Part shown: positions 39,729 to 49,474 of the stretch, in pieces
Layout: every line of letters begins with the position of its first letter
Numbering within the stretch: the stretch's first letter is position 1
Source of the DNA: Blastococcus carthaginiensis
Lineage (GTDB): Bacteria; Actinomycetota; Actinomycetes; Mycobacteriales; Geodermatophilaceae
Reading direction: 5' to 3'
Assembly (NCBI RefSeq): GCF_030731085.1
Contig: NZ_JASNFN010000021.1
Location: forward strand, 1-64,000
DNA length: 64,000 bases
Notes under the pieces: model-generated
Databases searched by the model: none
The model's input: the letters and a program-made list of their open reading frames with translations, nothing else
What the model was told of the DNA's origin: nothing
Program-made: the position numbers and the translations under genes

Positions 39729-41693
39729 TCAGCGCACGCCGCGGCGGCCGGGGGCGGCCTCGCGCACCAGGCGGCGGGCGGTGTCCACCTCGCGGGCCAC
39801 CGGGGCCAGCACCCCCTCGGCGTGCAGCTCGGCGTCGTCGGGCACGGCGGGGGCGCGGACGTCGTCCTCGAGCCCGCGGATCGCCCGCCGCAGCACGGCG
39901 ACCTGGGCGAGATCGGGGGCCGGTTCCCCGCCGCGGCTGGCGATGACGGCCTCGGTGACGGCGTCGGAGGTGCGCTCCAGCTGCACGATCACCGGCCACC
40001 AGGCGGCCGCCCGCGTGCTGATCGGCGGCGGCTCGGCCAGGCGCCGCTGCAGCTGGGTCTGCAGCTCGGTCAGCGCGCGGTAGCTGCGCCGGCGGGCGCG
40101 GCGGCGCTCCGTCGGGCTGCCGGTGAAGGCGGCGGCCACGAACGCGTCCAGGGCGCGGGCGGCCTCGCCCAGCGCCTCGTCCAGCGGGGCCCGCCAGGTC
40201 TGCGGCCACAGCAGGTAGCCGAACACCAGCACGATCGCGCAGCCGATGAGCGTGTCCAGCAGCCGGGCGCCGACGAGCCCCGGGTCGCTCGGCAGCGCGA
40301 GGTCCAGCAGCAGGATGATCAGCGGCGTCTGGAACACCGAGAAGAGCCCGAAGTTCGCGTTGCGCGCCCACGGCAGCACCGCGGCCGAGCCGGCCAGGGC
40401 CACCAGCACCCAGCCGTCGCGGGGGAGCGCCGCGAGCAGCGCCGAGCCGATCAGGACGCCGAGCAGGGTCCCGGCCCCGCGCTGCACCGCCCGGGTGAAC
40501 ACCGACCCGAAGTCGGGCTTCAGCACGATCGCGACGGTGAGCAGCACCCAGTACGGGCGCTCGATGGGCAGGTACTGGCGGGCGATCTCGGCCACGGTCA
40601 TGCACAGCGCGAGGCGGACGGCGAAGGCCCGGGCGTCGGCGCTGGCGAGGGTGCGGTCACCCAGGTCGTGGAGGCGGGTGCGCAGATCCGGCCGCGGCAC
40701 CGCCGCGGCCGCGCCGGCCCGCTCCTCCGGGTCGCCGACCACGTTCCACACCAGCCGAACGCCGTGGCGGACGGCCCGCGCCGCCGGGTGCCCCTCGACC
40801 AGCGGGGCCGGCCGCTGGTCGGTGAGCTGCCCGCTGCCGGAGACGGCCGCCGCGAGGGAGTGCACGGCGACGACGTCCCGCGGGTCGGCGGGCGCCCCCG
40901 CGCGCGCGGCGGCGACCGCACCCTCCACGAGCGGGGCCGCGGCGTTGAGGACGCCGGCCAGCTCGGAGAGCTCGCGGCTGCGCCCGGCCGACCGGCTGCG
41001 GCTGCGGATCACCCGGTCGTACGCCGCGTTGAGCGCGGCCGTGAGCGCCCGCCGGGCCTCGGAGGCCGCGTCGCTGCCCACCGCCGCCAGCAGCTCGCCG
41101 ATGCGGGTGAAGACCACGGCGACGGCCGACCGGTCAGGGTCCAGCGGCTCGGTGCCCGCCTGCACCAGCGTGGTCACCGTGGCCCACGCCGCCCCGCAGA
41201 GGAAGAAGCCGACCTCGGCGGCGGCCGGCAGCGGTGTCACCAGCCCCGAGGCGAGGGCGGTGTAGACGAGCAGCTGGAGCGCCCCCAGGGAGAGCGTGGC
41301 GCTCACCGCGCTGATCAGCGCGGCGGCCGCCGACAGCGCGGCGATGACGGCCACCGGCCCCCAGCCGCCGCCGCTCGCGTACTGGCCCACCAGCAGGCCG
41401 AGCGTGCCGAACAGCGTGGCGGCGAGGATGCGGCGCAGCCGCTCGCGCAGCGGGCCCGGCTGGGGTGCCAGGCTCGCCGCGAGCGCGCCGATCGTGGCGA
41501 AGACGCCGGCGCCGAGCGCGCTTCCCGGCTCCAGCCCGCCGCCCACCGCGACGGCGAGGGCCAGGGGCGCGGGGATGGAGACGGCGAACCGCGCGACGTC
41601 GCGCCACGGGACCGGCGGGGGAGTGGTGCGCACCAGCTCCTCCAGCCAGGCCGGTGCCCGCAGCGACCGCTCCCGACGCCGCCGCTCTCCCAC
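39729..41693 (-). CDS. FUSC-family membrane protein (aromatic acid exporter-like)
   Basis: 654 residues with two membrane blocks. The first has about six helices at 30-190; the second has about six at 375-510 (QYLPIERPYWVLLTVAIVLKPDFGSVFTRAVQRGAGTLLG, the FUSC signature). Each is followed by a soluble helical region. The layout is that of YccS/AaeB-type fusaric acid resistance proteins, which export small aromatic acids. GTG 41693 gives MGERRRRERSLRAP, a basic cytoplasmic start. It is 49 bases upstream of the hydrolase gene on the same strand and divergent from Nif3. Confidence 0.87.
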   Translation of the reverse strand: MGERRRRERSLRAPAWLEELVRTTPPPVPWRDVARFAVSIPAPLALAVAVGGGLEPGSALGAGVFATIGALAASLAPQPGPLRERLRRILAATLFGTLGLLVGQYASGGGWGPVAVIAALSAAAALISAVSATLSLGALQLLVYTALASGLVTPLPAAAEVGFFLCGAAWATVTTLVQAGTEPLDPDRSAVAVVFTRIGELLAAVGSDAASEARRALTAALNAAYDRVIRSRSRSAGRSRELSELAGVLNAAAPLVEGAVAAARAGAPADPRDVVAVHSLAAAVSGSGQLTDQRPAPLVEGHPAARAVRHGVRLVWNVVGDPEERAGAAAAVPRPDLRTRLHDLGDRTLASADARAFAVRLALCMTVAEIARQYLPIERPYWVLLTVAIVLKPDFGSVFTRAVQRGAGTLLGVLIGSALLAALPRDGWVLVALAGSAAVLPWARNANFGLFSVFQTPLIILLLDLALPSDPGLVGARLLDTLIGCAIVLVFGYLLWPQTWRAPLDEALGEAARALDAFVAAAFTGSPTERRRARRRSYRALTELQTQLQRRLAEPPPISTRAAAWWPVIVQLERTSDAVTEAVIASRGGEPAPDLAQVAVLRRAIRGLEDDVRAPAVPDDAELHAEGVLAPVAREVDTARRLVREAAPGRRGVR

Positions 41694-41753
41694 GGCGGAA
41701 GCTTGGCATTCCGGCGGACCGGTCGCGTGCAGCCCCGCCTACGCTGACCAGCC

Positions 41754-42575
41754 GTGACCGTGCAGCTCGGGAAGGTCCTCGCCGCCCTCGACGCCCGCTA
41801 CGACCCCGCGCTCGCCGAGAGCTGGGACGCGGTCGGCCTCGTCTGCGGTGACCCGGCGGAGCCGGTGCGCTCGGTGCTGTTCGCGGTGGACCCGACGACG
41901 GCGGTCGTCGACGAGGTGGTCGCGACCGGTGCGCAGCTGCTGGTCACCCATCACCCGCTCTTCCTGACGCCGGTGCACGGCGTGCCCGCCGACGACCCGC
42001 GGGGCCGGCTGGTGCACCGGCTGGTCCGGGCCGGGGCCGCGCTGTTCGTCGCGCACACCAACGCCGACCGGGCCCCTGGGTGGGGGGTGAACGACGCGCT
42101 GGCCGGGGCGCTCGGGCTCGAGGACGCCGTGCCGCTGGAGCCCTCGCCCGCGGACCCCCGCGCGGGGCTCGGCCGGGTCGGCCGGCTGGCGGAGCCGATG
42201 ACGCTGCGCGCCTTCGCCGCGCACGCGGCGGCGGCCCTCCCGGCCACGGCCGGCGGCGTGCGGGCGGCCGGCGACCCCGAGCGGACGATCACCACCGTCG
42301 CGGTCTGCGGCGGCAGCGGCGGCTCGCTGCTGGGTGCGGCCGCCGCGGCCGGGGCCGACGTACTGCTCACCAGCGACCTGAAGCACCACCCCGTGTCCGA
42401 CGCGCGGGAGGTGCCCGGACCGGCGCTGTGCGACGTCGCGCACTGGGCGTCGGAGTGGCCCTGGCTGCCGGTGGCCGCGGACCGGCTGCGCCGGGACCTC
42501 GACGGTGCGGTGGAGGTCGCCGTCTCGACCCGGCGCACCGACCCGTGGAGCCTCCGGGCGGACGCGCCGAGGTAG
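41754..42575 (+). CDS. Nif3-like dinuclear metal centre protein (DUF34)
   Basis: 273 residues. ESWDAVGLVCGD at the N-terminus, the metal-binding THHPLFL, HTNAD and the C-terminal TSDLKHHPVSDA are the DUF34/NIF3 markers. Such proteins form hexameric toroids with two metals per subunit; suggested roles include GTP cyclohydrolase I-type or nucleic-acid-related activity, none settled. GTG 41754 gives the usual N-terminus. In mycobacteria the gene is followed directly by the CT398 zinc-ribbon and RNase H genes; here three other genes intervene. Confidence 0.9.
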   Translation: MTVQLGKVLAALDARYDPALAESWDAVGLVCGDPAEPVRSVLFAVDPTTAVVDEVVATGAQLLVTHHPLFLTPVHGVPADDPRGRLVHRLVRAGAALFVAHTNADRAPGWGVNDALAGALGLEDAVPLEPSPADPRAGLGRVGRLAEPMTLRAFAAHAAAALPATAGGVRAAGDPERTITTVAVCGGSGGSLLGAAAAAGADVLLTSDLKHHPVSDAREVPGPALCDVAHWASEWPWLPVAADRLRRDLDGAVEVAVSTRRTDPWSLRADAPR

Positions 42576-42585
42576 CCGGGGCGGC

Positions 42586-43365
42586 CTATCCGTGGCCGGC
42601 GGCCCGCAGCGCCTGGATGCACGCCCGTTCGAGGCCCCGCTGGCGGCGCATCCGGGCGAACAGCCCCGGCACCGGCTCCAGCTCGCGGGTGGCGGCCGGC
42701 CGGACCCCGCTCAGCCGACCGTCGGCGTACCGGCCGGTGGTGGTGTGCACCGTCCAGCGTTCGACGTCGGGCACCGACAGCTCCTGGCCGATCAGCACGG
42801 CCGGACCGGAGGCACCTGCAGGACCGTCGGCCACCGGGAGGGGATCGGCGGCCCAGTCGGGGACCCGGACGGTACCGACGTGCAGCCCGCCGTCGTCGAC
42901 GCCGAGCACGACGTCCGCCGGGTCGTCGCGGCGCCCGCCCGGGACGACGTCGGCGGGCTCGAGCACGAGCACCAGCCGCGGGAGGTACCACCAGTGCTCG
43001 CGGCGCAGCATGGGGGAGTCCGCCAGGGCCCGCGCCGGTGGGTGCTTGCGGAGCTCCTGGGTGAGCAGCTCCTCGGTGAAGAGGTCGCCGTCGCCGTCCT
43101 CGACGAGGGTCAGGCGGCCGGTCGCCACCAGCGGGGTCCAGCGGGAACCGGTCAGCCGCGGATCGGAGAGGACCAGCGCCGCGGTGTCGCTCGCAGCCGC
43201 GGCGCGGGCCGTGCCGACGTGCGCCCACGGCAGTGCGACCGTCGGCTTCCCGCCCAGGAGGAGGGGGACGACCCCGATGGCGCCCGGAGGTCCGTCCGGC
43301 GTGCGCCACAACAATTCGGCCACGCCTGCCGAGTGGACTGCGGCCGCAACACTTGTGGGGTCCAT
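42586..43365 (-). CDS. Hypothetical protein, possible flavin split-barrel
   Basis: 259 residues from ATG 43365. The N-terminal half (AGVAELLWRTPDGPPGAIGVVPLLLGGKPTVALPWAHVGTARA, then SDTAALVLSDPRLTGSRW) reads like the first strands of a pyridoxamine-oxidase-like split barrel. WWYLPRLVLVLEP and GLHVGTVRVPDW add further strands. A helical tail GLFARMRRQRGLERACIQALRAAG closes the protein. It is divergent from cstA with 63 bases between, and convergent with Nif3. The role is unknown and the fold guess is weak. Confidence 0.65.
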   Translation of the reverse strand: MDPTSVAAAVHSAGVAELLWRTPDGPPGAIGVVPLLLGGKPTVALPWAHVGTARAAAASDTAALVLSDPRLTGSRWTPLVATGRLTLVEDGDGDLFTEELLTQELRKHPPARALADSPMLRREHWWYLPRLVLVLEPADVVPGGRRDDPADVVLGVDDGGLHVGTVRVPDWAADPLPVADGPAGASGPAVLIGQELSVPDVERWTVHTTTGRYADGRLSGVRPAATRELEPVPGLFARMRRQRGLERACIQALRAAGHG

Positions 43366-43428
43366 CACCTGGTTGTCTACTCCCCTCGGACGGCGGCAAC
43401 CGAGCCGCCCTCGGACTCGGGAGTCGCC

Positions 43429-45224
<1,796 letters not shown>

Positions 45225-45228
<4 letters not shown>

Positions 45229-45629
45229 CCTCGCGGGTCGTCCTCGTCCGCGGCTCGCGCGACGTCGCTGCCTCCGGCGGGTGCTGCAGCGGCGACGTGA
45301 AGCCGTTCGACGAGGGCGGCTCGCACCGTCACGCACCGAGAGACGAGAGCGATGACGGCGTCGCCCCGGTGTACCGCGCCCTGCGCGCGGCGCTGCCGGG
45401 CGACGTCGCCGTCGAGATCGTCTCGCCGTCGAACTGGCTGTGGCTGGTGCCGGAGCTGGTGCGGGGCGGCCGCCGGCGGGGCCTGCGCGGCCCGGCGCTC
45501 CGGCAGTCCGTGCGCGCCGGGATGGCGGTCGAGTCGCTGATCGTCGACGGCGTGGTGCTCGCCTCCGGCGGCCTGCCCGACCCCGATGCCGCCGTCGCCG
45601 CGGTGGAGGCCGAGCTGGCGCTGCGGTGA
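45225..45629 (+). CDS. CC-motif small protein coupled to cstA
   Basis: 134 residues from GTG 45225, overlapping the cstA stop (GTGA). A strand (TSRVVLVRGSRDV) runs into a Gly-rich vicinal cysteine pair ASGGCCSGD (Cys20-Cys21), then an acidic linker. A helix-strand-strand domain follows (VYRALRAALPGDVAVEIVSPSNWLWLVPELVRGG; AVESLIVDGVVLASGGLPD). The layout recalls thioredoxin-like or ArsD-like metal/thiol proteins, without a CxxC. It is not a YbdD homologue. A redox- or metal-responsive role alongside the transporter is a guess. Codon use is fully typical of the genome. Confidence 0.7.
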
Positions 45630-45664
45630 CCGGGCCGCGGTCGGGCCACGGGTAGGTTGGCGGG

Positions 45665-46405
45665 GTGAAGGTCGACCACTTCGAACAGCAGAAGCTCCTG
45701 GAGCTCGCGGCGGAGGACGTCGCCCTGACCCAGCTCGCCCACCGGCGGCGGACGCTGCCGGAGGCCGTGGCCGTCGAGACCGCCGCGGAGACCGAGCGGT
45801 CGCTCGCCGACGACGTCGTCCGGGCCGAGACCGAGGTCCGCGACCTGCAGCGGGAGGTGTCCCGGCTGGAGGCCGACGTCGAGACGGTCCGGCAGCGCGC
45901 GACCCGCGACCAGCAGCGCCTGGACGCCGGCGGGATCAACGCGCGCGAGACGACGAGCCTGCAGCTGGAGATGGAGTCGCTGGCCCGGCGCCAGTCGACC
46001 CTGGAGGACCAGGAGCTCGAGCTGATGGAGCGCCTGGAGACCGCCGAGGTGACGCTGCGGACGGCGCAGGAGGCGCGCGAGCAGGCGCGCGGCGACCTGG
46101 AGCGGGCCGAGCAGTTGCGCGACGACGCCCTCTCCGACATCGCCGACGGCACCACCCGGCACGAGAGCGCGCGCGCCGCGGTCGCCGGGGGGCTCTCCGC
46201 GCCGCTGCTGGCGCTGTACGACCGGGTGCGCACCCAGACCGGCACGACCGGTGCGGCGATGCTCCGCTCCCGGCAGTGCCAGGGGTGCCGCATCGAGCTC
46301 AACGGCCGGGAGCTCGCGGCGGTCCGCAACGCCGACCCGCATGAGGTGGTCCGGTGCGAGAACTGCGGGCGGATCCTCGTCCGCACCGCCGAGTCCGGGC
46401 TGTGA
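45665..46405 (+). CDS. C4-type zinc-ribbon protein, CT398 family
   Basis: 246 residues. Residues 1-165 form a long antiparallel coiled coil rich in Arg and Glu. The C-terminal domain has two Cys pairs, QCQGC and CENCG, making a zinc ribbon (about 205-240). LSAPLLALYDRVRTQTG and the family-typical CRIELNGRELA are present. Relatives sit beside Nif3 and RNase H genes in many actinobacteria; a nucleic-acid or flagellar/secretion-linked role has been suggested but is not settled. GTG 45665 starts 35 bases after the CC-motif gene. The stop overlaps the RNase H start by 4 bases. Confidence 0.9.
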   Translation: MKVDHFEQQKLLELAAEDVALTQLAHRRRTLPEAVAVETAAETERSLADDVVRAETEVRDLQREVSRLEADVETVRQRATRDQQRLDAGGINARETTSLQLEMESLARRQSTLEDQELELMERLETAEVTLRTAQEAREQARGDLERAEQLRDDALSDIADGTTRHESARAAVAGGLSAPLLALYDRVRTQTGTTGAAMLRSRQCQGCRIELNGRELAAVRNADPHEVVRCENCGRILVRTAESGL

Positions 46406-47496
46406 GCCGCCGGTTCGTCGTGGAGGCCGACGGCGGTTCCCGGGGCAACCCGGGGCCGGCCGGCTACGGCGCGCTCGTGCGCGACGCGGACACCGGCCGG
46501 GTGCTGGCCGAGCGCGCCGCGTCGGTCGGGCGCGCCACCAACAACGTCGCCGAGTACGGCGGGCTGGTCGCCGGGCTGCAGGCGGCGCTGGACCTCGACG
46601 CCTCCGCCGAGGTCGAGGTGCGCATGGACTCCAAGCTCGTCGTCGAGCAGATGTCGGGGCGCTGGAAGATCAAGCACCCCGACATGCAGCAGCTGGCGCT
46701 GCAGGCCCGCGCGATCGCCCGGAAGCTGGGCGCCGTCCGCTACACCTGGGTGCCGCGCGCGCAGAACGGCGCCGCCGACGCGCTGGCCAACAGCGCGATG
46801 GACGGCAGGCCGGTCCACCGCGACGTCGCCGCCGAGCCCAGCGTGGCCGAGGACGACGTCCAGCCCACCGCCGAACCGGCGCCGGTGGTCACCACCGTGA
46901 CCCACCTGCTCCGGCACGGGCAGACCGAGCACACCCCCGAGCGCCGGTTCAGCGGCCGCAACGAGCTGCCGCTGTCGCGGACCGGCCGCGCCGAGGCCGA
47001 GGCGGCCGGGGAGCGGGCCGCCGAGCTCGGCATCGAGGTCGTCGTCGCCTCGCCGCTGCGCCGCACCCGGGAGACCGCCGAGATCGTGGCCGCGCGCCTG
47101 GGCCTGCCCGTGGAGTTCGACGACGACCTGGTCGAGCTGGACTTCGGCGACCTCGAGGGGCTCACCTCCGACGAGGCGCGGGCCCGGCACCCCCTGGCGG
47201 TGCGCCGGTTCCTGGCCGACGTGACCGTGGCCGCCCCCGGCGGGGAGTCGATCGCCGACGTGGGCCGCCGGGTGGCCGGGGCGCGGCAGCGGATCCTCGC
47301 CCGGCACGCCGGTCGGACGGTCCTGGTGGTCAGCCACGTCACACCGATCAAGCTGCTGCTCGCCGCCGGGCTGGGCGTCGGCGACGACGTCGTCCACCGG
47401 GTGTTCCTGGAGGCGGCCTCGCTGTGCACGGTGGCGTGGTCGACCGACGGGCGCTCGTCGGTGCGGCTGCTGAACGACACCGCCCACCTGCGCTGA
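46402..47496 (+). CDS. Bifunctional RNase H/acid phosphatase
   Basis: 364 residues. The N-terminal RNase HI-like domain (1-145) has EADGGSRGNPGPAGYGAL, NNVAEYGGL, RMDSKLVVEQM and NGAADALANSAM, supplying the acidic residues that cut RNA in RNA-DNA hybrids. After a linker, a histidine-phosphatase domain begins LLRHGQTEHTPERRF and includes SPLRRTRETAEIVA and LVVSHVTPIK. This is the Rv2228c-type fusion, whose phosphatase acts in alpha-ribazole or general phosphate-ester hydrolysis. GTG 46402 lies within the CT398 stop (GTGA), so translation is coupled. Confidence 0.93.
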   Translation: MSRRFVVEADGGSRGNPGPAGYGALVRDADTGRVLAERAASVGRATNNVAEYGGLVAGLQAALDLDASAEVEVRMDSKLVVEQMSGRWKIKHPDMQQLALQARAIARKLGAVRYTWVPRAQNGAADALANSAMDGRPVHRDVAAEPSVAEDDVQPTAEPAPVVTTVTHLLRHGQTEHTPERRFSGRNELPLSRTGRAEAEAAGERAAELGIEVVVASPLRRTRETAEIVAARLGLPVEFDDDLVELDFGDLEGLTSDEARARHPLAVRRFLADVTVAAPGGESIADVGRRVAGARQRILARHAGRTVLVVSHVTPIKLLLAAGLGVGDDVVHRVFLEAASLCTVAWSTDGRSSVRLLNDTAHLR

Positions 47497-47517
47497 CAGC
47501 CTGGGCAGAGCAGCCCG

Positions 47518-48273
47518 TCAGGTGCGCAGGTAGAGGTAGACCGCCACCGCGACACCGAAGGTGACGATGACGACCCGCAGCGGTGTCGGCGGGATGCGGG
47601 TGGCGATCCGCGCTCCGAGGAACCCACCCACCAGGCCGGCCGGTGCGGCGACGGCCACCGCCGCCCAGTGCACGTCGCCGAAGATGCCGAAGACGACGAG
47701 GGTGACGGTGGCGGTCACCGCGGAGATCGCGGACTTGAGCGCGTTGGCCAGCTTGAGCCGGCCCAGGCCCAGGCCGAGGACGCCGACGAGGATGACGCCG
47801 AGCGCCCCGCCGAAGTAGCCGCCGTAGACGGTGGCCAGGAACAGCGCGACGAACAGCCACCACGGGTCCCGGGACCGGTCCTCCTCCCCGTGCCGCCGGA
47901 GCCGCCGGGTGAGCAGCGGCTGCACCGCCAGCAGGAGGCTGGCCAGCAGGACGAGGACGGGCACGACCAGCTCGAAGGCCGCCGAGGGCAGCACCAGCAG
48001 CAGGATGCTGCCCACCGTGCCGCCGAGCACGGCGACCAGCGAGAACCGGAGCAGCCGGCGGCGCTGACCGCGGTACTCCGGGCGGAACCCCGCCACGCCG
48101 CCGAGGTAGCCCGGCCACTGGGCGACGGAGTTGGTCACGTTCGCCTCGACGGTGCCCAGCCCGAGCGCCACCAGCGTGGGGAAGAGGATCAGCGACCCGC
48201 CACCGGCGATGGAGTTGATGCCACCGGCGAGGAGGGCCACCCCGGCCACCAGGAGCAGGTCGAGGGCACCCAC
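47518..48273 (-). CDS. TauE/SafE-family transporter (sulfite exporter-like)
   Basis: 251 residues with seven or eight hydrophobic segments. GVALLAGGINSIAGGGSLILFPTLVALG and the second copy ATVYGGYFGGALGVILVGVLGLGLG are the two repeat signatures of the family. A short cytoplasmic loop carries RRLRRHGEEDRSRD. Members export sulfite or organosulfur acids, but many have no known substrate. GTG 48273 gives the normal N-terminus. It is convergent with the RNase H gene and divergent from the small membrane protein at 48298. Confidence 0.9.
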   Translation of the reverse strand: MGALDLLLVAGVALLAGGINSIAGGGSLILFPTLVALGLGTVEANVTNSVAQWPGYLGGVAGFRPEYRGQRRRLLRFSLVAVLGGTVGSILLLVLPSAAFELVVPVLVLLASLLLAVQPLLTRRLRRHGEEDRSRDPWWLFVALFLATVYGGYFGGALGVILVGVLGLGLGRLKLANALKSAISAVTATVTLVVFGIFGDVHWAAVAVAAPAGLVGGFLGARIATRIPPTPLRVVIVTFGVAVAVYLYLRT

Positions 48274-48297
48274 GGCGGGTCACCCTACGGTGGGTGC

Positions 48298-48657
48298 ATG
48301 CGGAAGCCGGCGAGCGCGACGTGGCTGGGAGCCCTGCTGGGTGGGTCGGGAGCGCTGCACCTGGTGCGCCCGCGCACCTACGAGTGGCTGGTGCCGCCGG
48401 AGCTCGGGTCGGCGCGCGTCTGGGTGCTCGCCAGCGGGGTCGCCGAGATCGGCACCGCGGCCCTGCTCGCCGCGCCGCGCACCCGGCGGGCCGGCGGCTG
48501 GTCGGCCGCGGCCCTGCTGCTGGCGTTCGTGCCCGCGCACCTGCACCACCTCCGGCTCGGGCGCGGCAGGCCACCGGTGCTGGCCGCGGCCGCGGTACGG
48601 CTGCCCCTGCAGGTGCCCATGGTGGCCGCGGCGCTCCGGGTGGCCCGCGGCGGCTGA
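48298..48657 (+). CDS. Small DoxX-like membrane protein
   Basis: 119 residues with about four hydrophobic segments: WLGALLGGSGALHLVRP, ARVWVLASGVAEIGTAALLAAP, AAALLLAFVPAHLHHL and LQVPMVAAALRVA. The pattern of a His near the first helix, a Gly-rich second helix and FVPAH resembles DoxX-like proteins. No function is known. ATG 48298 starts 24 bases from the divergent TauE gene, and the PIG-L gene follows after 20 bases. Confidence 0.72.
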   Translation: MRKPASATWLGALLGGSGALHLVRPRTYEWLVPPELGSARVWVLASGVAEIGTAALLAAPRTRRAGGWSAAALLLAFVPAHLHHLRLGRGRPPVLAAAAVRLPLQVPMVAAALRVARGG

Positions 48658-48677
48658 CTGCGGGGCAGACTCGGCGC

Positions 48678-49397
48678 ATGCCGCCCACCCGGATGCCCGA
48701 CGACTGGCAGCGCGCCCTCGTCGTCGCCGCCCACCCCGACGACATCGAGTACGGCCTGGCCGCCGCCGTCGCCACCTGGACGGCGGCGGGCAAGGAGGTG
48801 CACTACCTGCTGGCGACCCGGGGCGAGGCCGGGATGGCCGGCGTCCCCCCGGCGGAGGCGGGGCCGCTGCGCGAGGAGGAGGAGCGGCGGTCGGCAGCGG
48901 TCGTCGGCGTCACCGAGGTGGAGTTCCTCGACCACCGGGACGGCGTCCTCGTCGCCGGGCCGGAGCTGCGCCGCGACCTCGCCGCCGCGATCCGCCGACA
49001 CCGGCCCGAGCTCGTCGTCACCGGCTACTTCGGGCCCACCTGGACCCCGCCGGGGGTGTCGCCGGCCTACCTCAACTCCGCCGACCACCAGGCCCTCGGG
49101 CAGTCGGTGCTCGACGCGGTCGCCGACGCGGGCAACGAGTGGATCTTCCCGGAGCTGACCGAGGAGCGGTGGCCGGGCGTGCAGTACATCGCGGTCAGCG
49201 AGCTGACCGACCCGCCCCACGAGGTCGACGTCAGCGACCAGGTCGAGACGGCGGTCGCCTCGCTGGCCGAGCACCGGCGGTACCTGGAGCTCCTCTCGGA
49301 CGACCCGGTCGACGTGCAGGCGCGGCAGATCGTGGACATGTCGACGCTGACCGAGGACGGGCGGCGGCGCGTGGGGTACCGGCTCTACTGGGGGTAG
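48678..49397 (+). CDS. PIG-L family deacetylase
   Basis: 239 residues. The zinc-binding AHPDDIEYG at the N-terminus, FLDHRDG and a late His (SADHQALGQ) are the catalytic features of LmbE/PIG-L deacetylases. In actinobacteria these include MshB and Mca of the mycothiol pathway. This protein is shorter than MshB (about 290) and lacks its typical C-terminus, so it is better called a generic N-acetylglucosamine-type deacetylase. ATG 48678 has only a weak ribosome binding site. It follows a small membrane protein by 20 bases. Confidence 0.85.
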   Translation: MPPTRMPDDWQRALVVAAHPDDIEYGLAAAVATWTAAGKEVHYLLATRGEAGMAGVPPAEAGPLREEEERRSAAVVGVTEVEFLDHRDGVLVAGPELRRDLAAAIRRHRPELVVTGYFGPTWTPPGVSPAYLNSADHQALGQSVLDAVADAGNEWIFPELTEERWPGVQYIAVSELTDPPHEVDVSDQVETAVASLAEHRRYLELLSDDPVDVQARQIVDMSTLTEDGRRRVGYRLYWG

Positions 49398-49403
49398 GCA
49401 TCG

Positions 49404-49443
49404 CCCGCAGACCCGCAGACCCGCAGACCCGCAGACCCGCAGG
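49404..49443. repeat. Tandem repeat of an 8-base unit
   Basis: Five adjoining copies of CCCGCAGA, the last ending in G, between the convergent PIG-L and HNH genes. Not palindromic and without spacers. It is probably a simple-sequence repeat of variable length. Confidence 0.9.
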
Positions 49444-49474
49444 CCCTGGGCACATGGCCGGCTGACCGGAGCGG